Part shown: in pieces, positions 5,747-6,982 of the stretch
How positions within the stretch are numbered: position 1 is the stretch's first letter
How the letters are laid out: each line of letters begins with the position of its first letter
DNA from: an uncultured Clostridia bacterium
Lineage (GTDB): Bacteria; Bacillota; Clostridia; Lachnospirales; Lachnospiraceae
NCBI GenBank assembly: GCA_946620335.1
Contig: CAMONF010000056.1
Span: 1 to 6,982, forward strand
Length of the DNA: 6,982 nt
Reading direction: 5' to 3'
Program-made: the position numbers and the translations under genes
Notes under the pieces: generated by a model
What the model was told of the DNA's origin: nothing
The model's database searches: none
Seen by the model: only the letters and a program-made list of their open reading frames with translations

Positions 5747-5828
5747 TTCAGTTTCCTCCCTGGGTCCGGCCGCATCTGTTTGGCGTCTGTCTTACCGGGG
5801 CTGCCGGTCAAATCCAGTTTATAACAAA
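5747..5828 (-). promoter_or_regulatory. Leader and presumed promoter region of the AraC unit
   Basis: This is the only space between the upstream terminator and the AraC start, so a promoter for the regulator-small protein-glycosidase unit should lie here unless transcription reads through. On the minus strand there is TATAAA (5817-5822) directly after the terminator, and TTTGACC (about 5804-5810), but neither has a convincing partner hexamer at 16 to 18 bp. I cannot fix the promoter position. Confidence 0.3.
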
Positions 5829-5865
5829 ATCCGCGGCAGTGCCAGAGGGAGGAACTGCCGCGGAT
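5829..5865. terminator. Intrinsic terminator after the symporter gene
   Basis: The arms ATCCGCGGCAGT (5829-5840) and ACTGCCGCGGAT (5854-5865) form a perfect GC-rich 12-bp stem with a 13-nt loop. Reading leftward, the stem is followed by TTTGTT (minus strand), which would end transcription of the symporter about 160 bp past its stop. Reading rightward, the stem is followed by CCTTTTT, so the element could work in both directions. It separates the symporter from the AraC unit, implying separate transcripts. Confidence 0.8.
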
Positions 5866-6026
5866 CCTTTTTCGGGAAGTTAGAGGTTTGATATTGCCTG
5901 AGGCCCTGGATGTCTGACCTGAGGCAATGTGGAAGGTCGTGCGGGACCTTAGCGGCTGTTCTTTTTCAGACGTTCAGCCTTGCGGTCCATCGTGCCGGGC
6001 TTGACGACAGGGCTCAATCGATGTTC
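5866..6026. other. 3' region of the symporter gene, small hairpins only
   Basis: No independent gene is supported here. Two weak hairpins are visible: ATTGCCT/AGGCAAT (5893-5899 with 5922-5928, 22-nt loop) and AAGGTC/GACCTT (5933-5938 with 5945-5950). Neither is followed by a T-run. The symporter reading frame stays open for a further 25 codons after its stop, to a second TAA at 5949-5951. Confidence 0.4.
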
Positions 6027-6982
6027 TTATTTTGCTTCCTGCTCTGCCTTGGCAGCGGCACGGCTGGCTTCGTTGGCTGCCTTGATTTCCGGCATCATCT
6101 TGTCAAGCTTGTAGAAACGGCAGACAAGGTAGACGGCCACGTACATGGCGGCGGGAATCAGGGAGGAGAGGAGTCTTACCATGGTGATGGCGGAAGCAGG
6201 CTGGACTTCGAGGGCTCCGTCATAGCCGGCGAGACCGATCATGATGCCCAGGAGACCTGCGCCGAGGCCTGCGCCGACCTTCTTGGCAAAGCCGTCGACG
6301 GCGCCCAGGGTGCCTTCGAGACGGCGGATGCCGATGAACTCATTGTACTCGGCGCACTCGATGATGATCAGGCTGGCCAGCATGGAGATCGGGACAGCGC
6401 CGGCACCGGTCAGGAGGTTGCCGGCAATCAGAAGGGGAAGGCTGGAGCCGGCGAAGAAGTTGACGGTGTAGCCGCAGATGGTGCAGATGATGCCGATCCG
6501 GATGAGCTTCATAACGGAGATCTTCTTCAGAATCTGGGGGAAGATGAACATCATGGGCAGGATGATGAACTGGGTGGCGGCCAGGATGCCCATGAGGCCG
6601 ACATTTCCGACGATATCGGTGAAGTAGTAGACGCCGACGCCCATGTTGGTGATGATGTTCATGACCAGGGAGGCGAGTGAGATGATGTAGATGTAGGGAT
6701 TTCTCTTCAGGACCTCGAGAATGTCCTTGAACTCGACCTTCTGGCCGGCGGCCTTGACGTCAACGTCGTTGGTCTCCTTGACGGCGAAGAAGCGGAGCAT
6801 GCCGAGGACGGTCATCGGTACGGCGAAGGCGGCGACCAGCTTGATCCAGCCAGCCTGGCTGGTGGCGATGGAGCCCATGAGGGACGGGAAGATGATGTTG
6901 AATACGGCGACGATCAGCATGGGGAAGACACCGCCGTAGGTGGAGAGCTGCACATACTGTTTATGGCTGGAGAAGGCGCGGA
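6027..6982 (-). CDS. GPH-family sugar:cation symporter (MFS), 5' end outside the window
   Basis: The C-terminal 317 residues of a multi-span membrane carrier are visible and the frame is open to the right edge. Since family members run about 450 to 480 aa, roughly 150 N-terminal residues are missing. Several hydrophobic segments can be seen, for example PYIYIISLASLVMNIITN and FIILPMMFIFP. The stretch CAEYNEFIGIRRLEGTLGAV followed by DGFAKKVGAGLGAGLLG matches the conserved EY...G.R.EG.....F..K.G...G pattern of glycoside-pentoside-hexuronide:cation symporters (MelB/XynB-type). The tail is charged and alanine-rich (AANEASRAAAKAEQEAK). A GTG at 6951-6953 is not the start, because the upstream codons (RAFSSHKQY) continue the family sequence. 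It probably imports the substrate of the downstream glycosidase. The transported sugar cannot be told from sequence. Confidence 0.9.
   Translation of the reverse strand, partial: RAFSSHKQYVQLSTYGGVFPMLIVAVFNIIFPSLMGSIATSQAGWIKLVAAFAVPMTVLGMLRFFAVKETNDVDVKAAGQKVEFKDILEVLKRNPYIYIISLASLVMNIITNMGVGVYYFTDIVGNVGLMGILAATQFIILPMMFIFPQILKKISVMKLIRIGIICTICGYTVNFFAGSSLPLLIAGNLLTGAGAVPISMLASLIIIECAEYNEFIGIRRLEGTLGAVDGFAKKVGAGLGAGLLGIMIGLAGYDGALEVQPASAITMVRLLSSLIPAAMYVAVYLVCRFYKLDKMMPEIKAANEASRAAAKAEQEAK

Noticed and set aside
5910..6680. Plus-strand 256-aa frame opposite the symporter
   Set aside because: It is an antisense shadow of the membrane protein gene, with low-complexity Asp/Gly/His composition and no recognisable family.

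Overview
The window looks like chromosomal DNA from a fairly GC-rich member of the Clostridia, most likely a Lachnospiraceae-type gut anaerobe. This is inferred from gene content: an LL-diaminopimelate aminotransferase, a clostridial-style pyridoxamine kinase, an intracellular DUF5060/DUF5605-type glycosidase with its AraC regulator, a GPH-type sugar symporter, and strong AGGAGG-like ribosome binding sites. No phage, plasmid, rRNA, tRNA or CRISPR features were seen.

Layout, left to right. Positions 1-215 hold a block of inverted copies of a 35-bp repeat. Next is a minus-strand pyridoxal/pyridoxamine kinase gene (216-1058). A 301-bp divergent intergenic region follows, containing a palindromic candidate operator, a second copy of the repeat palindrome, a candidate promoter and a terminator-like hairpin. 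Then comes plus-strand dapL (1360-2577). A third repeat palindrome (2576-2662) fills the whole gap between dapL and the convergent gene from the right, overlapping both stop codons. The rest is on the minus strand. Reading in the direction of transcription, there is a GPH-family symporter cut off by the right edge (6982-6027), a strong terminator (5829-5865), and then a three-gene unit: AraC regulator (5746-4499), a small 76-aa protein (4502-4272, ATGA overlap) and a putative glycoside hydrolase (4209-2662).

How the genes fit together. The right half reads as a carbohydrate utilisation locus: symporter for uptake, AraC-type sensor/regulator, and a glycosidase without a signal peptide that would act on the imported sugar in the cytoplasm. 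The left half is housekeeping metabolism: salvage of vitamin B6 to PLP, and a PLP-dependent step of diaminopimelate/lysine synthesis.

The most striking non-coding signal is the family of near-perfect long palindromes with the core GGGAATGAGGGACGGTTCC. Their stems are 36 to 42 bp with loops of only 3 nt, and all three sites lie at gene borders where they could end transcription. They resemble REP-type repeats mobilised in trans by IS200-like (RAYT) transposases, but no such transposase is in the window. Secondary points of interest are a terminator-like hairpin just in front of the dapL ribosome binding site and a perfect 11-bp-arm palindrome beside the kinase promoter. I did not find evidence for a wholly new multi-gene system.
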